A stretch of 64,000 bases of DNA from DASXTC01 sp036505635. GTDB taxonomy: Bacteria > Acidobacteriota > Polarisedimenticolia > JACPZX01 > DASXTC01. The stretch's first letter is position 1. Each line of letters opens with the position of its first letter. Below are positions 1 through 7,815 of the stretch, one piece after another. The position numbers and the translations under genes are program-made. The stretch is taken from positions 1 through 64,000 of the forward strand of contig DASXTC010000081.1 of assembly GCA_036505635.1 (NCBI GenBank). Direction: 5' to 3'. The notes beneath the pieces are model-generated. The model was not told where the DNA came from. It did no database searches and saw nothing but the letters and a program-made list of their open reading frames with translations.

Positions 1-1
1 A

Positions 2-217
2 AACGACGAAAGCCGCAAAAATATCGATAAGGTCAATGCCGAGACGTCGAAAGAAGCCAGCGTAATCTTGACGGGAATAGTAAACACCTTCTTCTGCAGA
101 CGCCACGGCATCTCCTCGTCAGATCGAGCTGACCCCCTAACTAAATCTCTAATGAACTACGTGGTGGGGCTGAGGCAGTTCCGTGTGGCACCGGGACTGC
201 GAGGGCGCGCGAGCTGA
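2..217 (+). CDS. possible 3' end of a gene cut by the window edge
   Basis: One frame is open from the left edge to a TGA at 215-217 (71 codons), while the other two plus-strand frames close within about 65 bases. The sequence is markedly less GC-rich than the rest of the window, and the deduced peptide is Lys/Ser-rich without a motif I recognise. It may be the C-terminus of an acquired gene or simply non-coding AT-richer DNA. There is no start inside the window to judge. Confidence 0.2.
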   Translation, partial: NDESRKNIDKVNAETSKEASVILTGIVNTFFCRRHGISSSDRADPLTKSLMNYVVGLRQFRVAPGLRGRAS

Positions 218-461
218 CAACCCCTTCTCCCACCTTCCTTTATACCACAGTTCCGGGACGGCGGGCCCGGGATATCTTGCGAGGGAGCTGCCATGTAGCA
301 CGCCGGAGGCTGCAGGAGGCCCGGCTTGGGTCCAACTCGCAGACGAGAACCCCCCGTTACAGGTTGCTTCGCTCCCGATCGCCCTGCGCATCAGAAGCTC
401 GGAGGCTCGAATCGCACAAGTCACATACGGCACGCAGGGTCCCCCCGCCCTGCTTCCCCAG
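218..461. other. intergenic, nothing recognised
   Basis: This lies downstream of the minus-strand sugar dehydrogenase. Short frames exist on both strands but none shows family resemblance. One stretch near 400-415 superficially resembles a tRNA T-arm but has no matching acceptor stem. Confidence 0.5.
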
Positions 462-2732
462 CTACCGTCCGTACGCCCCCACGGCTCCCTCGGCGCCGTC
501 GCTGCCGATCCCCACGACGAGGTAGTACTGAGACCCGGCGCCTGGCGTGAAGTTGGCGGAGGTCATCGTGGTGGAGGCCACCAGGCCGAAGCTCGGGTCG
601 AGCGGGAAGCTCCCCGGTGGCGCCGAGGGCACCGCACTGGCGGACGCGTAGACGTGATAGACGACCGGTCCACTCGTAAGGCACGGATCGGTGGGCGCCG
701 TCCAGCTCAGCGTGATGGTGCCGCCGGTCCCGGGCGATACGAGCAGGTTGGAAGCCTCGGCGATCAGGTTGCAGGTGAAGGTTGCTGTCCAGGTGGCGGG
801 GGATGCCGGCGTGGTGATCGTGTGGAGCCGCGAGCCGCCGTCCGACCACGAGGAGAAGGTATAGGTGTGCCCGTCCCCCGGTGTCTGTGGTGAGAGGGCC
901 CCGATGTCCCGCTCGAGCCCAACGACGCTGGGCTCGGCCTGCGGCGCCGTGACGGGGGCCCCCTCGAGCGTGAGGCCGAGGTCGGGCCGCGGGCTCGTCG
1001 CAAGCGTGAAGCTGGAGAGGTTCGGGTAGATTCCGACGCTTCGCGTGTCGGGCAGGGCGCCCGCCGACCCCAGAGGCGAGCCCGAGTCGGTGGCCGTCAT
1101 CCGGACCTCGTACCAGACGTCGGTGGCCGTCTCTCCCGAGTCGGCCGTCGCGAAGGTTCCCCCCGTCACTCCCTGGATGGGGCCGACCCATGGATGCGTG
1201 TGCGTGTTGTGGTGGAAGAGCACCGACCAGGAGAACGAGCCGGCTGAGAGAGGGCCGTCCTCGGGATCGGACGCCGTGCCGCTGAAGCTGATCACGTCCC
1301 CCGCGTCATACGAGCTGCCACCGGCGGGCGAGAGGATCGCCGCGGACGGGGCGCGGTTGCCGACGACCACACGCATCGAGGTGGTCGCCGTCGCCGAGCC
1401 GTCGTTCACCACAACCGTCGGATGGAACACCCCTATGCCGGTGTATGTGTGCGAGGGGGTGGGGCTGGTCGAGGGGGTCGACTCGTCGCCGAAGTAGAGC
1501 AGATAGGTCAGGGTCCCGCCATCGGGATCGAACGAACCGGTGAGGTCGAACTGGACCGTCAGCGGCGCCAGCCCGTTATCCGGGATCGCCGCGATCTGGG
1601 CGACCGGCTGCTGATTGACCCCTCCCACGTACGCGACCCGATAAATCGCGCCGAGGCCGATGGAGGCGTAGTAGAGCGCTCCGTCCGGCCCCGTTCTTAT
1701 GTGCACCGGGCTGTCGGCGCTGTTGACGAACAGCTCGGTGGTGACCGGCAGGTTGTTCGAGTCCAGCGTCATCCGGTAGATCTTCTCCAGGACATAGTCG
1801 CCGAAGAAGTAGTTCCCTTCGTATTGCGACGGGAAGTTGCCGGCCACCATGTGATCGCCCCCGGTGATCGAGGCCCCGCCGCCGTTGTGGTTGTAGAAGT
1901 AGATGGGGTAGGTCATCCCCGCCACTCCGGCCGGTGCCGGTCCTTCCACCAGCGGGTATCCATAGTTGGCCCCAGCCACCCCCAGGTCCAGCTCCTCCCA
2001 GGTGGAGTCCCCGACATCCCCGATGAAGAGGTTGCCGGTGCCCGGCTGGATGGAGAAGCGCCATGGGTTGCGAAGACCGTAGGCCCAGACCTCCGGGCGC
2101 GAGTTGGGATCTCCCACGAAGGGGTTCGTCGGCGGGATCGATCCGTCGGGCGCGATGCGCAGGATCTTCCCCAGCAGGATGTTGCGCTCCTGCGCCATCA
2201 GGGGCTGAGCGTTGTCCCCCATGGAGATGTAGAGCAACCCGTCGAGCCCGAAGCGCAGATTGCCCGAGTTGTGGAACACCTTCGACAAGGTCGGCCCTTC
2301 CAGGAGGATCGTCTCGTCCACGAGCGTGTCGCCGGCGACCCGGAAGCGAGACACGCGATTGTGAATGGCCGCTCCGTCCACCGTGTAGTAGAGGTAGAGG
2401 AACCCATTGACGGTGAAGTCGGGGTCGAGAGCGATGCCCAGCAGACCGCGCTCATCCACCGTGTTGACGGGGATCGTGGCCGCGAGGACCGGCGGCGGCG
2501 CGCCCGGGTGAAGCACGCGCACGAGACCGTCCTTGCTGATGATCCAGAGGTCGCCGCCGGGCGCCCAGTCGAAGCCGGTGACCAGGTTGATACCGCTGAT
2601 GACCGTCGTCTCCTGGAATCCGGCGGGAGGGATCCCCGCGATGACGGGGCCGAGCGAGCAGAGAGAGGCAAGCGAAAGCCCCAGGCAGAAAGAGAGCTTC
2701 ACGAAAAACTCCGCGGACGATGAGCGGGGCAT
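462..2732 (-). CDS. secreted PQQ-type glucose/sorbosone dehydrogenase with PKD and Fn3-like domains
   Basis: Soluble quinoprotein-type sugar dehydrogenase (GSDH/sorbosone dehydrogenase beta-propeller), expected to oxidise sugars or related alcohols outside the cytoplasm. I chose the ATG at 2732, which gives a 756-aa protein with an immediate signal peptide; a TTG at 2750 would add six residues. The propeller spans about residues 35-370, with repeated blade motifs such as GLLGIALDPDF, NLRFGLDGLLYISMGD and YGLRNPWRFS. A PKD domain follows at about 385-465 (SFDPDGGTLTYLLYFGD), then a second Ig-like segment (SDPEDGPL) and a C-terminal fibronectin-III-like domain (TLSWTAP). The accessory domains suggest a cell-surface or polymer-associated enzyme. 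The exact substrate cannot be read from sequence. It is a single gene with no clear promoter upstream. Confidence 0.85.
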   Translation of the reverse strand: MPRSSSAEFFVKLSFCLGLSLASLCSLGPVIAGIPPAGFQETTVISGINLVTGFDWAPGGDLWIISKDGLVRVLHPGAPPPVLAATIPVNTVDERGLLGIALDPDFTVNGFLYLYYTVDGAAIHNRVSRFRVAGDTLVDETILLEGPTLSKVFHNSGNLRFGLDGLLYISMGDNAQPLMAQERNILLGKILRIAPDGSIPPTNPFVGDPNSRPEVWAYGLRNPWRFSIQPGTGNLFIGDVGDSTWEELDLGVAGANYGYPLVEGPAPAGVAGMTYPIYFYNHNGGGASITGGDHMVAGNFPSQYEGNYFFGDYVLEKIYRMTLDSNNLPVTTELFVNSADSPVHIRTGPDGALYYASIGLGAIYRVAYVGGVNQQPVAQIAAIPDNGLAPLTVQFDLTGSFDPDGGTLTYLLYFGDESTPSTSPTPSHTYTGIGVFHPTVVVNDGSATATTSMRVVVGNRAPSAAILSPAGGSSYDAGDVISFSGTASDPEDGPLSAGSFSWSVLFHHNTHTHPWVGPIQGVTGGTFATADSGETATDVWYEVRMTATDSGSPLGSAGALPDTRSVGIYPNLSSFTLATSPRPDLGLTLEGAPVTAPQAEPSVVGLERDIGALSPQTPGDGHTYTFSSWSDGGSRLHTITTPASPATWTATFTCNLIAEASNLLVSPGTGGTITLSWTAPTDPCLTSGPVVYHVYASASAVPSAPPGSFPLDPSFGLVASTTMTSANFTPGAGSQYYLVVGIGSDGAEGAVGAYGR

Positions 2733-3177
2733 GAAGATTGACTCGGACAAGATAGCCTGAATGAAACGCGCGTGCCAGCCTGAACGCGGCGCGCCGGATC
2801 AGGCAACCCATTGTTATGCCTCGACTTTCATGCCGGCCCCCACGTAGAGGGGCTGACCATATTCGGACAGGATCTGCCCCAGGCGTCACGGTTCGTTACG
2901 CAGGCCCTGCGGGAGGGAAGTTCTTTCTGCCCCGCGGAGCGCTGAGTGCCACGCTCTGACGGGAGCATCGGTCCTCGGTGATCGCGCCAACTCTCTTGCG
3001 CATCAACCAGTTGGTTACGTTTCGCGCGAAATCGGGATCGACCTGATGTGGCTGGCACCCTGGTTGCACTGTCAACGGGACAAGAGTCAGAGCCCCGCAC
3101 CACTTCCGCACAATTTCCGCAGCAAACCACCGCACGACGCGGGCCGGCGCGTGAGCCGGCCCAGCCCCTCTACATCT
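2733..3177. other. 445-bp intergenic region
   Basis: It holds upstream sequence for the sugar dehydrogenase and the 3' flank of the rhodanese-methyltransferase gene. Apart from the hairpin at 3141-3162 I see no RNA gene, repeat or convincing promoter. Short minus-strand frames here have no recognisable product. Confidence 0.5.
3141..3162 (-). terminator. hairpin after the rhodanese-methyltransferase gene
   Basis: GGGCCGGC (3141-3148) and GCCGGCCC (3155-3162) form a perfect 8-bp stem with a 6-base loop, 15 bases past the minus-strand stop codon at 3178. No U-run follows, so it may act as a 3' stabiliser or a weak terminator rather than a classical intrinsic terminator. Confidence 0.4.
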
Positions 3178-4044
3178 TCAGCTATTCACCTTCCGCGCGG
3201 CCACGGCGGCCACCATCCGTCCCTCGAATTCACCGTCGCGCTCCCGCTCGACCCTGAGCGGGGCCGCGAGGCGTGCGAGCTCCGAGTGTTGGAGGAGGAA
3301 GGCTGGGTTGCTCGGATGGCCCCGAGCCGCCTGATCGACGGTGAAGGTCTCGTAGAGGAGCAACCCGCCGGGCCGGAGGGCCGCCACGATCGCCGGAAAG
3401 AGTGGACGATGGAGGTAGTGGATCACGAGGATGAGGTCGTACTCCTCGACGCCGAGGCCGGCGCCGCCGGCCTCCAGATCGACCGCCTCGGCCGAGACGT
3501 CCAGCCCTAGCCTGACCGCGTCGTCGCGCAGGGCGGCAATCTTCGCCTCGTCCCTGTCCAGCGCCCTCACCGAGAGTCCCGCGGCGGCGGCCAGGAGCAA
3601 CGCGTGACGCCCGCGCCCGCAGGCCACGTCCAGTGCTCGGCCGCCCCGGGGCAGGAGATCCGCGTTTTCCACCAGCCAGGAGGAAGGGCCCATCGGGCCG
3701 AACGGATCCCCCGGCTCGAACTCCCTGGGGCCGCGCCAGCACGACATCCCTCCCGACATGTTCAGGACGCCGGCGAATCCCGCCAGCGAGAGGAACCGGG
3801 CGGCGTGCTCGCTGCGGATCCCGTGCTCGCAGTAGACGAGAAGCGGCCTGCCATCGCGGGGCAAGGTCGCGGGCGCCACGGCGATCAGATCGACCGGCAG
3901 CAGGATCGAGCCAGGGATGTGGCCAAGGCCCTTGTGCTCCCCCGGGGATCTCACGTCGAGGAGGGTCACCTCTGCCCGCTCCACGAGCCCGAGCGCCTCG
4001 GCCTGCGAGACCGTCCGGTGCCTTTCTCCTCCCGTTGCGTTCAT
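3178..4044 (-). CDS. rhodanese domain fused to TehB-like SAM methyltransferase
   Basis: A 288-aa two-domain protein. Residues 1-110 form a single rhodanese domain with active-site Cys72 in the loop CEHGIRS, the form used for sulfur transfer or thiol chemistry. Residues about 120-285 form a class I methyltransferase with SAM motif I ALDVACGRGRH at 137-147, closest in style to TehB/thiopurine-methyltransferase-like proteins. The fusion suggests methylation of a sulfur-, selenium- or tellurium-containing substrate, which is inference only. The gene is divergent from the flavoprotein gene at 4127 with an 82-bp gap. No strong Shine-Dalgarno sequence is visible. Confidence 0.75.
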   Translation of the reverse strand: MNATGGERHRTVSQAEALGLVERAEVTLLDVRSPGEHKGLGHIPGSILLPVDLIAVAPATLPRDGRPLLVYCEHGIRSEHAARFLSLAGFAGVLNMSGGMSCWRGPREFEPGDPFGPMGPSSWLVENADLLPRGGRALDVACGRGRHALLLAAAAGLSVRALDRDEAKIAALRDDAVRLGLDVSAEAVDLEAGGAGLGVEEYDLILVIHYLHRPLFPAIVAALRPGGLLLYETFTVDQAARGHPSNPAFLLQHSELARLAAPLRVERERDGEFEGRMVAAVAARKVNS

Positions 4045-4088
4045 GAGGCTCGAACCCTATCTCCGCCGGCCCTGCCCGTCAACGAAGC

Positions 4089-4117
4089 TTGACGGTGGGC
4101 GGGGGGGCCGATAGGCT
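4089..4117 (+). promoter_or_regulatory. sigma70-type promoter, predicted leaderless, for the flavoprotein gene
   Basis: The -35 box is TTGACG (4089-4094) and the -10 box is TAGGCT (4112-4117), with a 17-bp spacer. The ATG begins only 9 bases after the -10 box and no Shine-Dalgarno sequence precedes it, so the mRNA should start within about 3 bases of the start codon. Confidence 0.6.
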
Positions 4118-4126
4118 CCCCCGTCG

Positions 4127-5374
4127 ATGGAGACGGTCGATCTGGTCGTGGTGGGGGCCGGCGCCGCCGGCCTGATGGCCGGCATCCAGGCGGGGCGAGC
4201 GCACCGGGGCGCCCGTATCGTGGTGCTCGACTCGGCCAGGAAGATCGGCGCGAAGATCCTCGTTTCCGGAGGGGGGCGCTGCAACGTGACCCACGACCAG
4301 GTGGACGAGACCTCCTTCTGGGGATCCTCCCGCCCCGCGATCCGCAAGGTCCTGCGCCGCTTCGACGTGCCCCACACCATCGAGTTCTTCCGGGAGCTGG
4401 GGGTGCCGCTCAAGACCGAGGAGACGGGCAAGCTCTTTCCCGTCACCGACCGGGCCCGGACGGTGCTGGATGCGCTCCTCGCGGCCGCTCGCGCGGCCGG
4501 AGTCGATCTGCGTCATCCCTGCCGCGCGGAGTCGCTCCGGCGCGAGGACGGAGCGTTCGTCATCGCGGGCCCCCCCACCGGCGCGGGCGTCTGGGGCCCT
4601 CTCCGCGCGGCGCGCGTCATCCTCGCCACCGGAGGCATGAGCCTGCCCAAGAGCGGCTCGGACGGCCGAGGCTACGAGCTGGCGCGCGGCCTCGGCCACT
4701 CGGTCACCCCGCGTATCTTCCCCGGGCTGGTCCCCCTGACCCTGGAGCGCGGCTCGTTTCCGCTTTCGCTCAGCGGGCTGAGCGCGCTCGCGACCCTCGA
4801 GGTCCGCTCCGCGACGGGCCGCTCGATCATTTCGTTCACCGGCGCGGTCCTCTGCACACACTTCGGCCTGTCGGGGCCCGCCGTCCTGGACATCAGCCGT
4901 CATTACCTTCAGGCTCGCCACGCGGATCCCGGGGCGGCGCTCGTCGCCAACTGGCTTCCAGGAGAGAGCGCCGAATCGATCGACGCGATGCTGCGGGGCC
5001 TCGGCGCCCGCGGACCGGGACGCGCCCTGCGCGAGAGGATGCCCGAACGTCTCGCGCGCGCCCTCTGCCTCGCAGCCGGCGTGGATCCCTCGGAGCCGGG
5101 GCACGGCCTGACGAGGGAGAAACGCCGGGCGCTGGCCGAGCGGATCGGGGGAATGGTCCTGCCGGTGACCGGCACGCGCGGATTCGACGTGGCGGAGGTG
5201 ACGGCGGGGGGGGTACCGCTCGACGAGCTGCGCCTCGACACGATGGCCTCGCGGGTCTGCCCGGGTCTGAGCCTCTGCGGGGAGATCTGCGATGTGGACG
5301 GACGGATTGGCGGGTACAACTTCCAGTGGGCGTGGGCGAGCGGGCATGTCGCGGGCCTCTCGGCGATCGCCTGA
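4127..5374 (+). CDS. BaiN/HI0933 (YhiN)-family FAD-dependent oxidoreductase
   Basis: A 415-aa flavoprotein of the HI0933-like family. The FAD-binding Rossmann motif VGAGAAG is at residues 9-15, followed by the family-typical KIGAKILVSGGGRCN segment and a C-terminal second FAD contact (GEICDVDGRIGGYNFQWAWASG). The length matches the family. These are cytosolic flavin proteins of mostly unknown substrate; BaiN from gut clostridia acts on bile-acid intermediates, but that role should not be transferred here. The ATG at 4127 gives the canonical N-terminus. Its 3' end overlaps tadA by 29 bases, so the two are probably co-transcribed and translationally coupled. Confidence 0.85.
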   Translation: METVDLVVVGAGAAGLMAGIQAGRAHRGARIVVLDSARKIGAKILVSGGGRCNVTHDQVDETSFWGSSRPAIRKVLRRFDVPHTIEFFRELGVPLKTEETGKLFPVTDRARTVLDALLAAARAAGVDLRHPCRAESLRREDGAFVIAGPPTGAGVWGPLRAARVILATGGMSLPKSGSDGRGYELARGLGHSVTPRIFPGLVPLTLERGSFPLSLSGLSALATLEVRSATGRSIISFTGAVLCTHFGLSGPAVLDISRHYLQARHADPGAALVANWLPGESAESIDAMLRGLGARGPGRALRERMPERLARALCLAAGVDPSEPGHGLTREKRRALAERIGGMVLPVTGTRGFDVAEVTAGGVPLDELRLDTMASRVCPGLSLCGEICDVDGRIGGYNFQWAWASGHVAGLSAIA

Positions 5375-5834
5375 CGCGGGGGCGGACGCGTCCTTCATGC
5401 GTCTCGCGCTGCGCGAGGCGCGCGGCGCCGGGCGCGCCGGCGAAGTGCCGGTCGGGGCGGTCGTGGTGGCCGCCGATGGGTCGGGCCAACTGCTCGGCCG
5501 GGGGCGCAACCTGTGCATCGCGCGTCACGACCCCACGGCCCACGCGGAGGTCGTGGCCCTCAGACGGGCCGCGCGCCGCCTGGGCAACTACCGGCTCACT
5601 GGCGTCACGCTCTACGTCACGCTGGAGCCGTGCCTTCTGTGCCTGGGAGCCATCGCGCACGCGCGCGTGGGGCGCGTGGTCTTCGGGGCGTCCGACCCGA
5701 AGCGCGGCGCGATGTCGGCGGCCCGGACCCGGAGGGTCGCCGGCCTGCTTCACCACAGGTTCCAGGTCACGGGGGGCGTCCTTGCCGACGAGTGCGGCTC
5801 CCTGCTGACCGATTTCTTCAGAGGGCGCCGCTGA
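5346..5834 (+). CDS. tadA: tRNA-specific adenosine deaminase TadA
   Basis: Converts A34 to inosine in tRNA-Arg(ACG). The 162-aa cytidine-deaminase-fold protein carries both zinc signatures: HAE at residues 66-68 and PCLLC at 95-99, followed by the family motif VVFGASDPKRGA. I chose the ATG at 5346 inside the end of the flavoprotein gene; an in-frame ATG at 5292 would add 18 residues with no similarity to the family. It is immediately followed by the promoter of the tRNA-Ser gene. Confidence 0.9.
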   Translation: MSRASRRSPDAGADASFMRLALREARGAGRAGEVPVGAVVVAADGSGQLLGRGRNLCIARHDPTAHAEVVALRRAARRLGNYRLTGVTLYVTLEPCLLCLGAIAHARVGRVVFGASDPKRGAMSAARTRRVAGLLHHRFQVTGGVLADECGSLLTDFFRGRR

Positions 5835-5857
5835 CCTTGGAGCGGGCCGGTGGCCGG

Positions 5858-5886
5858 TTGCCCCTCCCGGACTCCCCTGCTAGACT
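5858..5886 (+). promoter_or_regulatory. promoter of tRNA-Ser(CGA)
   Basis: TTGCCC (5858-5863) and TAGACT (5881-5886) are separated by 17 bp. The tRNA 5' end lies 29 bases after the -10 box, leaving a short 5' leader for RNase P. Confidence 0.55.
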
Positions 5887-5914
5887 TGCGCCTCCCGAAA
5901 GCGGTCCAGCACGC

Positions 5915-6006
5915 GGAGAGGTACCGAAGTGGTCGCAACGGGCCCGCCTCGAAAGCGGGTTAGGGCCTAAAGCCCTACGTGGGTTCGAATCCCACCCTCT
6001 CCGCCA
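5915..6006 (+). tRNA. tRNA-Ser(CGA)
   Basis: The acceptor stem GGAGAGG (5915-5921) pairs with CCTCTCC (5996-6002), followed by discriminator G and an encoded CCA (6004-6006). The anticodon stem CCCGC/GCGGG (5943-5947/5955-5959) encloses loop CTCGAAA with anticodon CGA at 5950-5952, reading UCG. A long variable arm and the T-loop TTCGAAT complete a class II serine tRNA. Confidence 0.95.
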
Positions 6007-6043
6007 GCCCTGCCTGGCCCGGCAGGACTCGGAGCTCCCGTTG

Positions 6044-7804
6044 ATGATGAGATCATTCAGCGCCCCGGGCCAGCCCATTCCCAGGCCCCGCACCGGCAAC
6101 CCCCACGAGGATCGTTTCTACGATCTGGCCGGGCGGTACCTCGAGCAGATGATGGGCTTCAACCCGTACGTGGCGACCTACCTCGGCTATCACCGCTACG
6201 ACCATCTCATGGACGACATCAGCGCCGAGGGGCTGGCGGCACGCCTCTCGTTCTACGAGGAGGCCCGCCGCAGCTTCGCGCGCGTGGACCGGCGGCCGCT
6301 CGGCGTCGGGGCCTCGATCGATCTCGACCTGATCACCACCGACATCGAATCGGCCCTCTTCATGCTCGAGGAGCTCAAGCCCCACGAGCGCGAGCCCCAG
6401 TTCTACAACGAGCTCATCGGGTACGGACTCCTCTATCTGACGATCCTCGAGCCGGGCTCGCCGCTGTGGCCCGAGAGGCTCGAGGCGCTCCTGTCCCGGA
6501 TGCGGGCGCTGCCGGCCTTCCTGCGCGACGCGCGGAGCAACCTGAGCGAGCCCTCACTCGTGGCGACCCGGTTCATCATCGAGCAGAATCCGGGCAACAT
6601 CTCCTTCATCGAGAAGGTGCTGCCGACCCTCTTCGAGCCCCATCCGGCCCTCAAGGAGGAATTCGGCCGCGCGCAGGGGGCGGCGGTCGCAGCGCTGCGG
6701 GAGTACCAGCGCTTCCTCGAAGAGGAGCTGACGGCCCGCTCCACCGGGAGCTGGCGGCTCGGCAGGGACCTCTGGACCCGCAAGCTGAGCCTCACGCTGC
6801 AGAGCGATCTGACGCCGGAGGAGATCGACCGGAGGGCCCGGGAGCGGCTGCGCGAGGAGCGGGAGAGGATGCTCGAGCTCGCCCTGCCGATGCACGCGCG
6901 CCTCTTCCCCGCGCACCATCACGCCGAGGCCGGCGACGATCTCATCAACGCCGTGGTCAAAGAGGTCATCTCGGAGATCTCCCGCAGCCAGAGCAGCGCC
7001 GAGCGTCTGCTCGACGACGTGCGCGGGATGGTCTCGAGCATCAAGGAGTTCGTGCGGGGCAAGGACGTGATCACCCTGCCCCCCGAGTCGGACAACTTCG
7101 TGCTGGAGCCCACGCCGGCCTTCCTCGACGGCATGGCCGTCGCCTTCTTCAACCCGGCGCCGGCGTTCGAGCCCCAGCTCAAGAAGTCGTACTGGATCTC
7201 GTCGATCCCGAAGGACAAGGCCGAGTCGTACCTGCGCGAGTACAACATCTACGGCCTGCGCAACCTCACGATCCACGAGGCGGTGCCGGGCCACTACGTC
7301 CAGTTCTACTACGCGCTCAACTCCCCCATCGCCTCCATCTACAAGAAAGTCTTCGCCAGCGGGACCTTCGCGGAAGGGTGGGCGGTGCTGTGCGAGGAGC
7401 AGATGTACGACCTGGGGTACGGCGAGGGGGACGAGGACGGCGGCGCGGCGGGACGGCTCGTGCACAGGAAGATGAGCCTGAGGGCGCCCATCAACGCGCT
7501 GCTGGACGCCCGCCTCCACACGGGCGCCGGCACCGAGGAGGAGGACGATCGCTGGGCGCTCGACCTGATGCAGCGCATGGGTTTCCAGGAGGAGGCCGAG
7601 GCGGCCGGCAAGCTCAGGCGGGCGAAGGTCACCTCGACGCAGCTTTCGACCTACTTCGTGGGGTTCATCGAGCTGGCCGATCTGATGGAGGAGTACCGCG
7701 CGCAGAAGGGCCCCTCCTTCAACCCGAAGGAGTTCAACGAGAGGCTGCTCTCGTACGGCACGATCCCGCCACGGGCCGTGCGTCGTCTGATGCTCGGGGG
7801 CTGA
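6044..7804 (+). CDS. DUF885-family metallopeptidase-like protein
   Basis: A 586-aa member of the DUF885 family. The family's zinc-peptidase-like HExxxGH motif is HEAVPGH at residues 411-417, with the second conserved block GWAVLCEEQM from about 445. No signal peptide is predicted, so this copy should be cytosolic, whereas many relatives are secreted. I chose the first of two adjacent ATGs (6044), 37 bases after the tRNA CCA. The gene converges on rho with only 11 bases between stop codons. Peptidase activity is inferred from the motif, and the substrate is unknown. Confidence 0.8.
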   Translation: MMRSFSAPGQPIPRPRTGNPHEDRFYDLAGRYLEQMMGFNPYVATYLGYHRYDHLMDDISAEGLAARLSFYEEARRSFARVDRRPLGVGASIDLDLITTDIESALFMLEELKPHEREPQFYNELIGYGLLYLTILEPGSPLWPERLEALLSRMRALPAFLRDARSNLSEPSLVATRFIIEQNPGNISFIEKVLPTLFEPHPALKEEFGRAQGAAVAALREYQRFLEEELTARSTGSWRLGRDLWTRKLSLTLQSDLTPEEIDRRARERLREERERMLELALPMHARLFPAHHHAEAGDDLINAVVKEVISEISRSQSSAERLLDDVRGMVSSIKEFVRGKDVITLPPESDNFVLEPTPAFLDGMAVAFFNPAPAFEPQLKKSYWISSIPKDKAESYLREYNIYGLRNLTIHEAVPGHYVQFYYALNSPIASIYKKVFASGTFAEGWAVLCEEQMYDLGYGEGDEDGGAAGRLVHRKMSLRAPINALLDARLHTGAGTEEEDDRWALDLMQRMGFQEEAEAAGKLRRAKVTSTQLSTYFVGFIELADLMEEYRAQKGPSFNPKEFNERLLSYGTIPPRAVRRLMLGG

Positions 7805-7815
7805 CCGGGGGGGGT

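Noticed and set aside
395..420. tRNA T-arm-like sequence near the left edge
   Set aside because: No complementary acceptor stem or anticodon arm around it.
2762..2777. Sigma54-like promoter on the minus strand (TGGCACG-N4-TTTCA)
   Set aside because: The essential GC of the -12 element is missing, and the only NtrC-like protein here lacks GAFTGA. Probably chance.
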